Source: Candidatus Omnitrophota bacterium (GTDB lineage Bacteria; Omnitrophota; Gorgyraeia; Duberdicusellales; 4484-171). Taken from it: 15,226 nt of DNA. The DNA lies in NCBI GenBank assembly GCA_028717025.1, contig JAQUOR010000015.1, positions 1 to 15,226 of the forward strand, written 5' to 3'. Positions 1-6,639 of the stretch are shown here, in pieces (position 1 is the first letter of the stretch; each line of letters begins with the position of its first letter). The notes under the pieces are model-generated. The model saw nothing but the letters and a program-made list of their open reading frames with translations. It ran no database searches and had not been told where the DNA came from. The position numbers and the translations under genes are program-made.

Positions 1-15
1 GTGCTCTTCCGATCT
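1..15. other. Residual Illumina adapter at contig end
   Basis: The first 15 bases, GTGCTCTTCCGATCT, equal the 3' end of the standard Illumina read-2 adapter. They are sequencing library sequence, not genome. The reading frame of the adjacent minus-strand gene runs straight into it, so the natural sequence should be taken to start at base 16. The exact 15-base match at the very first base makes chance unlikely. Confidence 0.93.
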
Positions 16-299
16 TCTTCGAATCTGCCCAATTCAGCCAGGCAAAGCGCTTTATCGTTGTAGCTACAGCCGTCATTTTCTTTTTTTGCTAAGGCAAGAT
101 TTAAGAAATGCAGCGCAGTTTTAAAATCTTCTTTTAGGATATACTGCTGCGCCGAAAAATAGTGCAGAAAAAAAATATTCTCCTTTTGCTTTGCCTGGAG
201 CATGCATTTGCGTATCTTGCGTTGCGCTTTTTTAAATTGAAAAAAAGTTATTAAACGATCGAGAGTTTTCCTTTCGGTTTCGAAATCAATTTTCTGCAT
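16..299 (-). CDS. TPR-like protein, N-terminal fragment (truncated by contig end)
   Basis: An open frame starts at an ATG at 297-299 and runs without a stop into the adapter, giving 94 genuine residues beginning MQKIDFETERKTLDRLITFF. The first 50 residues are basic and aromatic. From about residue 50 the pattern looks like tetratricopeptide helices: a first helix pair around HYFSAQQYILKEDFKTALHF, then NDKALCLAELGRFEE, which fits the second half of a TPR unit (small residue at position 8, LG then an aromatic residue at positions 14-16). TPRs are protein-protein scaffolds, so no specific role can be given. A purine-rich AGAAGGG lies just upstream of the start, and a promoter-like TTTAAA-N17-TATAAT is at 341-369. 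The rest of the gene is missing. TPR assignment is by pattern only. Confidence 0.6.
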
Positions 300-340
300 A
301 CACCCTTCTTTTTATTAATGATTTATTAAGCTTTCTTAGT

Positions 341-369
341 ATTATAAATCACTAAACTGCGTGTTTAAA
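341..369 (-). promoter_or_regulatory. Probable sigma70-type promoter of the TPR-like gene
   Basis: On the minus strand a perfect TATAAT (341-346) is preceded by a 17-base spacer and TTTAAA (364-369, 4 of 6 to TTGACA). Transcription would start near 334, leaving a leader of about 35 bases before the ATG at 299. The -35 match is modest. Confidence 0.5.
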
Positions 370-560
370 GAGTTTTTCGCGTTTTCAAGCCATAAAAAGA
401 TAATTTGTTAATGATTGCGTGCGTTTTTTCTTTAGGAGGAATTTTATATAACGCCAAAAACGCGTTCTTTTGCAAAAAGCCTTGCAAAATATAGAAAAAA
501 GCAAAATTTGTGGACAATGCTATTGATTTTATAGGCATATTTTACGTTTTATAAAATCTC

Positions 561-588
561 TTGACAACACATAGTTGAAGGATAAAAT
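561..588 (+). promoter_or_regulatory. Sigma70-type promoter of the HU gene
   Basis: A perfect TTGACA (561-566), a 16-base spacer and TAAAAT (583-588, 5 of 6). The expected start near 595 gives a leader of about 43 bases. A strong AAGGAGGTG ribosome binding site at 624-632 follows, five bases before the ATG. Confidence 0.8.
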
Positions 589-637
589 AGGGAAAGTGGT
601 TGAAAATATTAACTTTTTCTAAAAAGGAGGTGCGTCG

Positions 638-904
638 ATGAACAAGGCAGAGCTCGTTGAAGTCGTAGCAAAGAACACCTGCACCAAGAAAGAAGCCCAA
701 ACGGCAGTGGAAGCAGTGTTGGATGCCATCAGGGGTTCACTGAAGAAACAAGAACCAGTAGCAATTTCCGGTTTTGGTACATTTAAAGTAAAACAAACAA
801 AGGCAAGACAGGGAAGAAATCCGAAAACTGGCGAAACGATCCAGATTCCCGCGAAAAAGAAAATTGCTTTCAGAGCTTCAAAAGAATTAAAAGCGATTCT
901 TTAA
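638..904 (+). CDS. hup: HU-family DNA-binding protein
   Basis: An 88-residue histone-like protein, the normal size for HU. It bends and compacts DNA as a dimer in the nucleoid. The N-terminal helical half (residues 1-40) is followed by the HU/IHF signature around GFGTFKVKQTKARQGRNPKT, which is the start of the beta arm. The conserved Arg-Asn-Pro that intercalates at DNA kinks is present in this segment (GRNPKTG). The C-terminus AFRASKELKAIL is typical. The start is fixed by a strong Shine-Dalgarno sequence at 624-632. It is monocistronic: its own promoter is at 561-588 and a hairpin terminator follows the stop by 16 bases. HU and IHF subunits cannot be separated with certainty here, but the lack of alpha/beta IHF features and the solitary gene favour HU. 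Confidence 0.95.
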   Translation: MNKAELVEVVAKNTCTKKEAQTAVEAVLDAIRGSLKKQEPVAISGFGTFKVKQTKARQGRNPKTGETIQIPAKKKIAFRASKELKAIL

Positions 905-918
905 TTGCATCTGATTAT

Positions 919-2637
919 TTAAAAGGGCGCATCAAACCGATGCGCCCTTTTTCTATTTATGGTAAATGCACCGTTAAAGACAAGAGAAGTACCCGAAATG
1001 CTTTGTATAGTAAGCCTTTTAAAGAATCTCCTTATGTCGCAGGCGCTAACGAATTCTTCTTGGAAAAAGACATAGCGGAACTGAGTACCTTCCCTTCGTT
1101 CTTCTACTCTAAACAGCGCATATTCTTTTAATAATTTATCAAGTAAGACCAGGCCTAAGGTTACCCTGTCGATTCTTTCGCAGGTAATAAGCGCATTGCC
1201 TTGAAATTGATAACGCCGCTCCAAAGCTAAAAGGTATGCGAAAAAATCCTGTGGACGAAAAGAAAAAGTATCGAGTATTTCCTTAAAAAAATTAATGATT
1301 CTTGAGAAATAAAAAATAGAAAAGATACGCTCACGGGAGATGCTTTTGTCAAAGCAGGCGCACGAAGAACGAAAGTATCGATAATCACTCTGGCGTAACG
1401 CAAATTTTTCCCTTAACTCCTTAAACATCGGGCTTTCAATAACGGGATAAAAGATGCTGGGACCAAGCAACACAGGTTTACGCGCAAGAAGACGTATGTC
1501 TTTAAGGGAGCTGCTGAAAGTCTGCCCGGGCAGGCCGACGATAAAGTGCACGGTCACCGGGATTTTTGCATGTGTAAAAGCGTGGGCTACGGAAAACATA
1601 CGCACAGTATTTTCTTTTCTTTGCACCTTTGTGCGTAAAGCATTTTGGGCGCTTATTAAAGAGAAATCGAGATGGGTAAGGCCTGCGTTAATTAATTTTT
1701 TCCTCATGCGCGGGGAAAGTCCGGTGCTCAATATTCCGTTCATAAAAGAAATCTTAACTTTTAAAGCATTTTCCGTGATCAGGTCAAGTATTCCTTTAAA
1801 TTCAGGGTTGCAATTGACATTATCGTCTTCGAAATTAAAGTGCCTGATTCCCAGCGCATAGCACGCCTTTATTTCCGCAAATACATTTTCTGCCTTCCGA
1901 TAACGGAATTTTTCATTGATAGCACAGAAACCACACCCCTGGTTGCATCCGCGCGAGGTAAGCAGAGAAGTGGAAATTTCTCCCTTATATAGATATTTTT
2001 GATACTGGACCAATTCCCGCCTGGGAAACGGAAGCTGGTTTAAGTCCTCGATACACGCTGCGGGAACAATATGCGTTCCCCGTGCGGTTTTATAACAGAG
2101 TCCTTCGGCATCCGGGATACGTTTGCTTGCGGCAAAGCGGCAAAATTCAAGCAAACCGTATTCAGCTTCTCCCCGTATAACAAAATCAACGCAAGGCTGG
2201 CTTAAAACAAATTCCGGCTGGGCAGTAGGGAATCTGCCGCCGAAAACTACCGTAATATTTTTGTCCATTCTTTTCACGCACTGAGCTACGGTGAGGGCAC
2301 TTTCAAAGTAAGGGGAGAAATTGGAGGAAATACCTACTATCCGGGGTGAAAACGCACGTATCTTTTCTGCTATCTTCTCATAGCGCAGGCCAAAATGATG
2401 ATAGTGAGAAAAAAGGCAGAAAGGAGATTTGTTAGGATGGTAGTATCTCTTCAAATATTGAAAATCTTGCGGAGGTACTTCAGAAAACCTTTTATTCTCT
2501 TCCAGAGTATTCAATAGTTTTACGTTAAAACCATTCGCCTCTAAGACCGTACCCAGATAAAGGATACCTAACGGATACGCGCGTAAAGGGGTAAAAAAGA
2601 AATCTTCGACGGGAGGGTTTATAAGCAGGACTTTCAT
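919..2637 (-). CDS. B12-binding domain radical SAM protein, unknown substrate
   Basis: A 572-residue protein with the two-domain layout of cobalamin-dependent radical SAM enzymes. Residues 1-170 form a Rossmann-like B12-binding domain: MKVLLINPP at the start, then AYPLGILYLGTVLEANG, VGISSNFSPY, and VFGGRFPTAQPE (family form GG..PT..PE). The radical SAM core starts at TSRGCNQGCGFC, whose Cys231, Cys235 and Cys238 form the CxxxCxxC motif that binds the 4Fe-4S cluster. HFNFEDDNVN and VTVHFIVGLPGQT are typical later strands. The C-terminal 190 residues have no motif I recognise. Family members methylate or rearrange varied substrates; none can be named from this context. It is last in its gene run, 76 bases after the methyltransferase stop, and separated from it by a short-period repeat. 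No good ribosome binding site precedes the ATG. Confidence 0.85.
   Translation of the reverse strand: MKVLLINPPVEDFFFTPLRAYPLGILYLGTVLEANGFNVKLLNTLEENKRFSEVPPQDFQYLKRYYHPNKSPFCLFSHYHHFGLRYEKIAEKIRAFSPRIVGISSNFSPYFESALTVAQCVKRMDKNITVVFGGRFPTAQPEFVLSQPCVDFVIRGEAEYGLLEFCRFAASKRIPDAEGLCYKTARGTHIVPAACIEDLNQLPFPRRELVQYQKYLYKGEISTSLLTSRGCNQGCGFCAINEKFRYRKAENVFAEIKACYALGIRHFNFEDDNVNCNPEFKGILDLITENALKVKISFMNGILSTGLSPRMRKKLINAGLTHLDFSLISAQNALRTKVQRKENTVRMFSVAHAFTHAKIPVTVHFIVGLPGQTFSSSLKDIRLLARKPVLLGPSIFYPVIESPMFKELREKFALRQSDYRYFRSSCACFDKSISRERIFSIFYFSRIINFFKEILDTFSFRPQDFFAYLLALERRYQFQGNALITCERIDRVTLGLVLLDKLLKEYALFRVEERREGTQFRYVFFQEEFVSACDIRRFFKRLTIQSISGTSLVFNGAFTINRKRAHRFDAPF
921..953. terminator. Rho-independent terminator of HU, overlapping the end of the convergent gene
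   Basis: A 13-bp perfect stem (921-933 pairing with 939-951) closes a 5-base loop, with an A run on one side and a T run on the other. It should stop transcription from the HU side and possibly from both sides. On the minus strand the same bases encode the last residues (about HRFDAPF) and the TAA stop of the radical SAM gene at 919-921. Confidence 0.9.
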
Positions 2638-2643
2638 ATTGTC

Positions 2644-2723
2644 GGCTTCAGGCTGCAGGCTTTTTTGTCCCAGAAGCCTGAGGCTTGTGGCCTGTAGCTT
2701 GGAGCTTTTAAGTTCAGGCTGAT
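2644..2723. repeat. Degenerate 7-base tandem repeat between two genes
   Basis: Successive heptads can be read in phase: GGCTTCA, GGCTGCA, GGCTTTT at 2644-2664, then after a break AGCCTGA, GGCTTGT, GGCCTGT, AGCTTGG, AGCTTTT, AAGTTCA, GGCTGAT at 2675-2723. The rough consensus is RGCYTGW. The two halves also form an inverted repeat (CAGGCTT at 2656-2662 with AAGCCTG at 2674-2680). The last units run over the stop codon of the methyltransferase gene (2714-2716), so its final residues are built from the array. Function unknown; it could act as a terminator, an RNA processing site or a REP-like element. Confidence 0.6.
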
Positions 2724-3661
2724 ATCTTCTTTAGTTTCGCGACAAAGAATCCTTCCATAAATTCGTTGGGAACGATTCTGCGGCATAATCTACAGGCCGG
2801 GGAAAACTTTTTTCCTTCCCAGGCAACAATACCCTGAAAAACATTACTTAGCGGTATTTCAAAAGGGACCATTTCAAGTTTATCCTTAAACTTATTCAGG
2901 AACCAATCGATGACTCCTTCGTTCTCTTCCGGAGAAAAGGTACAGGTAGAGTAAACGAGTTCTCCTCCCTCTTTCAACGCAAAAAAAGCAGCATGTAGGA
3001 GATTTCTCTGTTTATGCGACAGCTCTTTCACTTTTTTCTCTTTCCAGTATTTATAGGTGCGTGGGTTGTGCAGCATAAAAAGCCCTTCGGCGGTGCAGGG
3101 TGCATCGACCAGGATTTTGTCGAAATGCTCGGGAAATTTCTTGCGCACCCAAATGCCGTCTATCAGCATTGCCGTGACTTTATCCGCGCCCTGAATGTTT
3201 AGGTTCGTAAGCAACTGATGGTAACGAATACGGTCCTTCTCTATTGCCGTGACCTGCGCGCCGGGGGCCAGGGAAACAATCTGGGTCGTTTTTGCGCCGG
3301 GAGCAGCGCATAGATCGAGTATCTGTTCTCCATCGTGCGGCGCAAGAATAACCGGAGGTAGCATGCTTGAGATATTCTGTACATAGATAAGGCATTCGCG
3401 ATAGACGTCGGTATCCTGGAGTTCACGCAGGGATAATTTTGAAATAAATGCCCCTTTAGGAAACTGCAGTTCCTGAAAACGCACCCTCTCTTTAAGGAGC
3501 CGTCTGCGTAAGTCTATTAAGTCGGTTTTTAAATAATTTATCCGAAATGTTGTGGGCTTTCTGTTGGTAAAGGTATTAAGAATCTGCCGGTAATGATGCG
3601 GGTAGAGACGCTCCAGCCTCGATAAAAATTGATAGGGCAGCCGGTAGATAAGTTCTCTCAT
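2714..3661 (-). CDS. NOL1/NOP2/Sun-family RNA (cytosine-5) methyltransferase
   Basis: A 315-residue SAM-dependent enzyme that methylates C5 of cytosine in RNA. The N-terminal 100 residues match the RNA-binding lead-in (NRKPTTFRIN). Motif I for SAM binding is ILDLCAAPGAKTTQI (residues 114-128). Motif IV DAPCTAEG holds Cys189, which in this family releases the product. Motif VI YSTCTFSPEENE holds Cys240, the nucleophile. Both cysteines are present, so the enzyme should be active. It lacks the N-terminal NusB-like domain of RsmB and the C-terminal extension of RsmF, so the exact rRNA or tRNA target is open. The start overlaps the stop of the flavin reductase gene by four bases (ATGA), suggesting coupled translation. 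Confidence 0.9.
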   Translation of the reverse strand: MRELIYRLPYQFLSRLERLYPHHYRQILNTFTNRKPTTFRINYLKTDLIDLRRRLLKERVRFQELQFPKGAFISKLSLRELQDTDVYRECLIYVQNISSMLPPVILAPHDGEQILDLCAAPGAKTTQIVSLAPGAQVTAIEKDRIRYHQLLTNLNIQGADKVTAMLIDGIWVRKKFPEHFDKILVDAPCTAEGLFMLHNPRTYKYWKEKKVKELSHKQRNLLHAAFFALKEGGELVYSTCTFSPEENEGVIDWFLNKFKDKLEMVPFEIPLSNVFQGIVAWEGKKFSPACRLCRRIVPNEFMEGFFVAKLKKISA

Positions 3662-4209
3662 TTTTTATATTCAGTATAGGGTGACGATTTAAAGAAAAAT
3701 TTCGAACCAAGGTGGAAAATCAAATCGACCTTATCGGTATTCCAGAAATCATTGGCGAATAATCGTTCATCCGCCTGGACATAGACTACTTCTCCAAGGA
3801 ACAGAAAGTGGTCCCCCACTTCTTTGACATCAAATAATGAACATTCGATATGACCGATGCACTCTTCTATTACCGGTGTTTTCGTTAAAACGACAGCCGG
3901 CTTTTGCGTAAGCTGCGCGGTTTTGAATTTATCACTCTCTCTACCCGATACCGAGCCGCACACGAGAAGTTTATCGAGCAAAGTCCAGTCAGGAATATTG
4001 ACGATAAATTCCCGGCTTTTTTGTATCGCTTCAGAGGAAAAATGCGTCTTCGCCAAGGCAATCCCCAAAGATGAAGGCTTTCTTGAAAGAGGCATATGCC
4101 AGGCACAAGGGGTAATGGTAATTTTATCCTTATAGGCGGCAGTCACAAGGACAGTCATGCCGCAATTAAGCAGCCGGGTCGCTTTTTCGTTGCTGACTTT
4201 TATTTTCAT
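3658..4209 (-). CDS. Flavin reductase-like, FMN-binding split-barrel protein
   Basis: A 183-residue protein from the ATG at 4207-4209. A six-residue longer version from TTG at 4227 is possible, but that start has no Shine-Dalgarno and would fall upstream of the likely transcription start. Family features are NCGMTVLVTAA at the start, ITITPCAWHMPLSRKP for the flavin phosphate region, SREFIVNIPD, then CGSVSGRESDKF, and GDHFLFLGEVVYV near the end. Such proteins bind FMN as dimers and often reduce flavin with NAD(P)H, but the family also contains non-reductase flavoproteins, so the reaction is not certain. A perfect TATAAT lies only nine bases upstream of the ATG. The gene is followed by a four-base overlap with the RNA methyltransferase. 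Confidence 0.85.
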   Translation of the reverse strand: MKIKVSNEKATRLLNCGMTVLVTAAYKDKITITPCAWHMPLSRKPSSLGIALAKTHFSSEAIQKSREFIVNIPDWTLLDKLLVCGSVSGRESDKFKTAQLTQKPAVVLTKTPVIEECIGHIECSLFDVKEVGDHFLFLGEVVYVQADERLFANDFWNTDKVDLIFHLGSKFFFKSSPYTEYKK

Positions 4210-4218
4210 GGCATAGCT

Positions 4219-4224
4219 ATTATA
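4219..4224 (-). promoter_or_regulatory. -10 box suggesting a leaderless transcript
   Basis: A perfect TATAAT on the minus strand ends nine bases before the ATG of the flavin reductase gene, so transcription would start about three bases before the start codon. No clear -35 is visible at the usual distance, and no Shine-Dalgarno precedes the ATG. This reading is tentative. Confidence 0.35.
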
Positions 4225-4258
4225 CAATACTTTTCTGTAATTTAAACACTCTTAATCG

Positions 4259-4765
4259 TCAACGCAGGCAGGCGCGGGCTTTTAACCGCGCCTGGAAATG
4301 CGCCGGGCTTAACCAGGGCAGCGCGCAATGTCGATCTAAAAAAGCCTGTCGAAGGGTACGCAGGTTAAACAGGGGCGGCTTAATCGAATTCTCTTTTAAA
4401 ATCTCCTCGTAAATGCCTTGCGAAACGCTCTCGGGCATTTTCGCTTTCGCAGAGGCTGTTGCAAGCGCAAGCGTCTCAAAGCAACCGCTCTGCGATTCTT
4501 TTAAATGGTCATAGAAATAACAATCTCCGGCAATGCCTTTATAGACGCGTAAAGGCTTTTGCGCGCATATGCCGGCGAGCCGGCGAAGCACCTCGTTAAA
4601 CAGATATGACTGATAGGCGGAAAAAACAGGGACATCTCATCCTTGGGTATTTTTTGCAATAAGTTTAAAAAAGCCGCAGGGTTTTCACAAAGGAACGCGA
4701 ATGCGTTCTTTAATTTCCTCTACGATAAAATCTTCGGGTTTAACTTTTATCTTTATCGGTTTCAT
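4259..4765 (-). pseudogene. truD: Broken tRNA pseudouridine synthase D (truD) remnant
   Basis: Read in one frame from ATG 4763-4765, the translation starts MKPIKIKVKPEDFIVEEI, which is the TruD N-terminus (PEDF.V.E). It then meets TGA at 4685-4687, continues as GFFKLIAKNTQ, meets a second TGA at 4637-4639, and goes on as FSAYQSYLFNEVLRRLAG, the conserved SA..S.LFN helix of TruD. It ends with AKMPESVSQGIYEEIL and PPLFNLRTLRQAF. TruD is normally about 340-400 residues, while this frame has 168 positions. The stretch that should carry the catalytic aspartate (GxKD) and the N.FG.QRFG motif is absent, and the C-terminal beta region is missing. A 110-codon open piece (4259-4591) could be called a hypothetical gene but is part of this remnant. 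Recoding of TGA is unlikely because a neighbouring gene uses TGA as its stop. Confidence 0.82.
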
Positions 4766-4782
4766 AATGCGTGGGGCAGGAC

Positions 4783-5448
4783 CTAGCGCAAACGTTTTCT
4801 TAATCGCAGCGCAATGATAAAAGAAATAACGTAATAAAAGAAAAATATCCAAAGGACAAGGGGTTGGGTCATAAAATAAGCGGACATCTTGCTAAAGGAT
4901 ACCTCTTTGACTGCCGCTAAGAGAAATTGAATAAAAAATATGCGCGGCAGAGACGCTAAGAGGACCGCGACCATATACTTTCGGAAGTTTACCTTGCTTA
5001 AGCCAAAACTTACGTCTAAAATCCGGTACGGGACCAAGGGAAGTAGCCGCACCAGAAATATCCACATAAAATTTAGACTTCCCAGCTTCTCATACAGGGC
5101 TTTGAATCTGCCCCGCAAAGACCTTTCCACATACTCTTTACCCAGAAGGTGACTGATATTAAAAAAAATTGCGGCATTGATGACTTCGGCGATAAAAATA
5201 AGGCCCGTGCTTATGTAGATACCAAAGATAACTGCAGCGATGATTTTTAACACGTCTTTTATGTCCCAGAAAATAAAAAAGTTTGCAGCAACGTAGAGAA
5301 CAACAAAAGCGCAGGAGGAATATACGAGGGGAACGCGGCTGAAAAATGCTTCTATTGCGGCAGTATGACGGGAATAAAAGTTGCCTAAGAAAAGAAACAA
5401 TGCCAGCAGCATTGCAAAAAATATTAATCGTTTGATTATTCTTACCAT
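4783..5448 (-). CDS. TVP38/TMEM64 family (VTT domain) inner-membrane protein
   Basis: A 221-residue membrane protein with a hydrophobic segment at 5-23, more at 45-60, 66-100, 128-140 and 160-180, and a last one at 195-216 ending in a basic tail RLRKRLR. The VTT (DedA/TMEM64) core is seen from about 65 to 175. It includes AAVIFGIYIS, NISHLLGKEYVERSL, and the re-entrant loop FLVRLLPLVPYRILDVSFGL, where the Arg and the Pro-rich turn are the family hallmark. Relatives act in lipid scrambling or membrane homeostasis; no substrate can be assigned here. The start is two bases after the rlmN stop, so the two are probably co-transcribed. The truD remnant begins 17 bases downstream. Confidence 0.88.
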   Translation of the reverse strand: MVRIIKRLIFFAMLLALFLFLGNFYSRHTAAIEAFFSRVPLVYSSCAFVVLYVAANFFIFWDIKDVLKIIAAVIFGIYISTGLIFIAEVINAAIFFNISHLLGKEYVERSLRGRFKALYEKLGSLNFMWIFLVRLLPLVPYRILDVSFGLSKVNFRKYMVAVLLASLPRIFFIQFLLAAVKEVSFSKMSAYFMTQPLVLWIFFFYYVISFIIALRLRKRLR

Positions 5449-5450
5449 CG

Positions 5451-6482
5451 CTATGCTTTGTTGCTCCAGTCGGCGCGCAGCTGGCCGCAGGCGGCAGCAA
5501 TATCCTGTCCACGAGGTTTACGTAAGGTAAAAAATACCCCCTGGTCTTTAAGCTCCTGCGTGAATGCAGCGATTTCTGCGTTAAGGGGCGGCGCAAATTT
5601 CAAGGATGAAAGATTATAGGGAATTAGATTCATCTTATAGGGTACGCTTTTTAATAACTTCGATAACCGCACGGCATCATCTTTGGCAGTATTAAATCCT
5701 TTGATTAAAACATATTCAAAGGTAACCGGATACACTTCGTGCCGGGCAAAATATTTGATCGCATTCATGAGCTCGGCGAGAGGATATTTTTTATTTACCG
5801 GCATGAGCTGGTCACGCTGCGCATCAGTTGAAGCATGCAGGGACACAGAAAGCTTAATCCCCAAGGCAAGCTCGCCAAGTTTGGCAATTTCCGGTGCCAA
5901 GCCGCAGGTTGAAATAGTTATCCTGCGTTTGCCTAAATGCAATCCCTTTGGTTCCATTAAAACCCGTATGGCGTCGGTTACGTTAGAAAAATTATCCAGC
6001 GGTTCACCTATCCCCATGAAAACAATATTGGTGATGGTCCGGGGTGCCATTGCGTCGTTGACATATAAATACTGGTTGATTATCTCAGAGACTTTTAAGT
6101 TACGTTTAAACCCACGCGTACCGCTCATGCAAAAAGTACAGGAAAATTTGCAGCCTACCTGGCTTGAAACGCACAAGGTTTGTCTGGCTTCATCCGGTAT
6201 GAGCACGGTCTCAATGTGCGCACCGTCTTCAAGGCCAAAAAGAAATTTTTCCGTTCTATCGCGGGAAATTTCCTGTTTACAGAGTTTCAGGGATGAAAAA
6301 TAAAAGTTTTCTTTTAAGAAAACACGCGTGTCCCTGGCGATATTGCTCATTATCTCAAAATCTTCGGCTCTTTTTTTATATATCCAGTCAAAGACCTGCT
6401 GCGCTAAGAAACGGGGCAAAGATTGCCCTGCGAAATGCTCTTTAAGACCGGCTAATGTATACGTTTTTATGTCTTCTTTCAT
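5451..6482 (-). CDS. rlmN: Dual-specificity RNA methyltransferase RlmN
   Basis: A 343-residue radical SAM enzyme that methylates C2 of A2503 in 23S rRNA and A37 in some tRNAs. The N-terminal helical domain holds SLPRFLAQQVFDWIYKK. The radical SAM cluster motif is GCKFSCTFC with Cys111, Cys115 and Cys118. The two extra cysteines needed for the methyl-carrier mechanism are present: Cys104 in TLCVSSQVGC and Cys332 in RGQDIAAACGQL. Other family blocks are FMGIGEPLDNFSNV, RRITISTCG, LSVSLHAS and MNLIPYN. Length and motifs are complete. It heads a tight minus-strand gene run. The upstream region has a poor Shine-Dalgarno (TTAAG) and an octamer hairpin repeat rather than a clear promoter. Confidence 0.96.
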   Translation of the reverse strand: MKEDIKTYTLAGLKEHFAGQSLPRFLAQQVFDWIYKKRAEDFEIMSNIARDTRVFLKENFYFSSLKLCKQEISRDRTEKFLFGLEDGAHIETVLIPDEARQTLCVSSQVGCKFSCTFCMSGTRGFKRNLKVSEIINQYLYVNDAMAPRTITNIVFMGIGEPLDNFSNVTDAIRVLMEPKGLHLGKRRITISTCGLAPEIAKLGELALGIKLSVSLHASTDAQRDQLMPVNKKYPLAELMNAIKYFARHEVYPVTFEYVLIKGFNTAKDDAVRLSKLLKSVPYKMNLIPYNLSSLKFAPPLNAEIAAFTQELKDQGVFFTLRKPRGQDIAAACGQLRADWSNKA

Positions 6483-6512
6483 CTTAAATCTAACGCGCGG
6501 AAGGCACCATAA

Positions 6513-6592
6513 AAGCTCATAAGCTCATTAGCTCTTGGGTTCATAAATTTTTAAACTACTTATGAGCTTATCAGCTTAAGAACTTATGAGCA
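6513..6592. repeat. Octamer-periodic imperfect inverted repeat (large hairpin)
   Basis: The 80 bases read in phase as octamers: AAGCTCAT, AAGCTCAT, TAGCTCTT, GGGTTCAT, AAATTTTT, AAACTACT, TATGAGCT, TATCAGCT, TAAGAACT, TATGAGCA. The left arm (6515-6545) pairs with the right arm (6561-6591) at 23 of 31 positions by my count, around a 15-base AT-rich loop. It lies between the pilus operon end and rlmN. On the minus strand the hairpin is followed by TTTT, so it could terminate pilus transcription, but the 8-base period is not explained by that. Confidence 0.75.
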
Positions 6593-6639
6593 AAAAAGCG
6601 ACAAATGGGCTGTTTTGGAAGGACCTTGGTTTTTTATGG

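Larger units (their letters stand above)
300..637. other. AT-rich divergent intergenic region
   Basis: This 338-base gap between the TPR-like gene (leftward) and the HU gene (rightward) holds one promoter for each. Between the two promoters (about 370-560) I see only AT-rich sequence with A and T runs, an orphan AGGAGG at 434-439 that no start codon follows, and no convincing hairpin or reading frame. Confidence 0.6.

Noticed and set aside
434..439. AGGAGG upstream of HU as the ribosome binding site of a small gene
   Set aside because: No ATG, GTG or TTG follows within a usable distance, so it is treated as chance in a purine-rich stretch.
1454..1861. Plus-strand reading frame of 135 codons
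   Set aside because: It is antisense to the radical SAM core and shows no family features.
4259..4765. TGA recoded as an amino acid in the truD frame
   Set aside because: The methyltransferase gene stops with TGA, and 4-base overlaps of TGA with the next start occur at two junctions. The catalytic region is missing too, so recoding would not restore function.
5683..6303. Plus-strand reading frame of 206 codons
   Set aside because: It is antisense to rlmN, which is complete and conserved over the same bases.
6513..6592. CRISPR array or tRNA-like structure
   Set aside because: The repeat unit is eight bases with no spacers, and the hairpin lacks tRNA arms and invariant bases.
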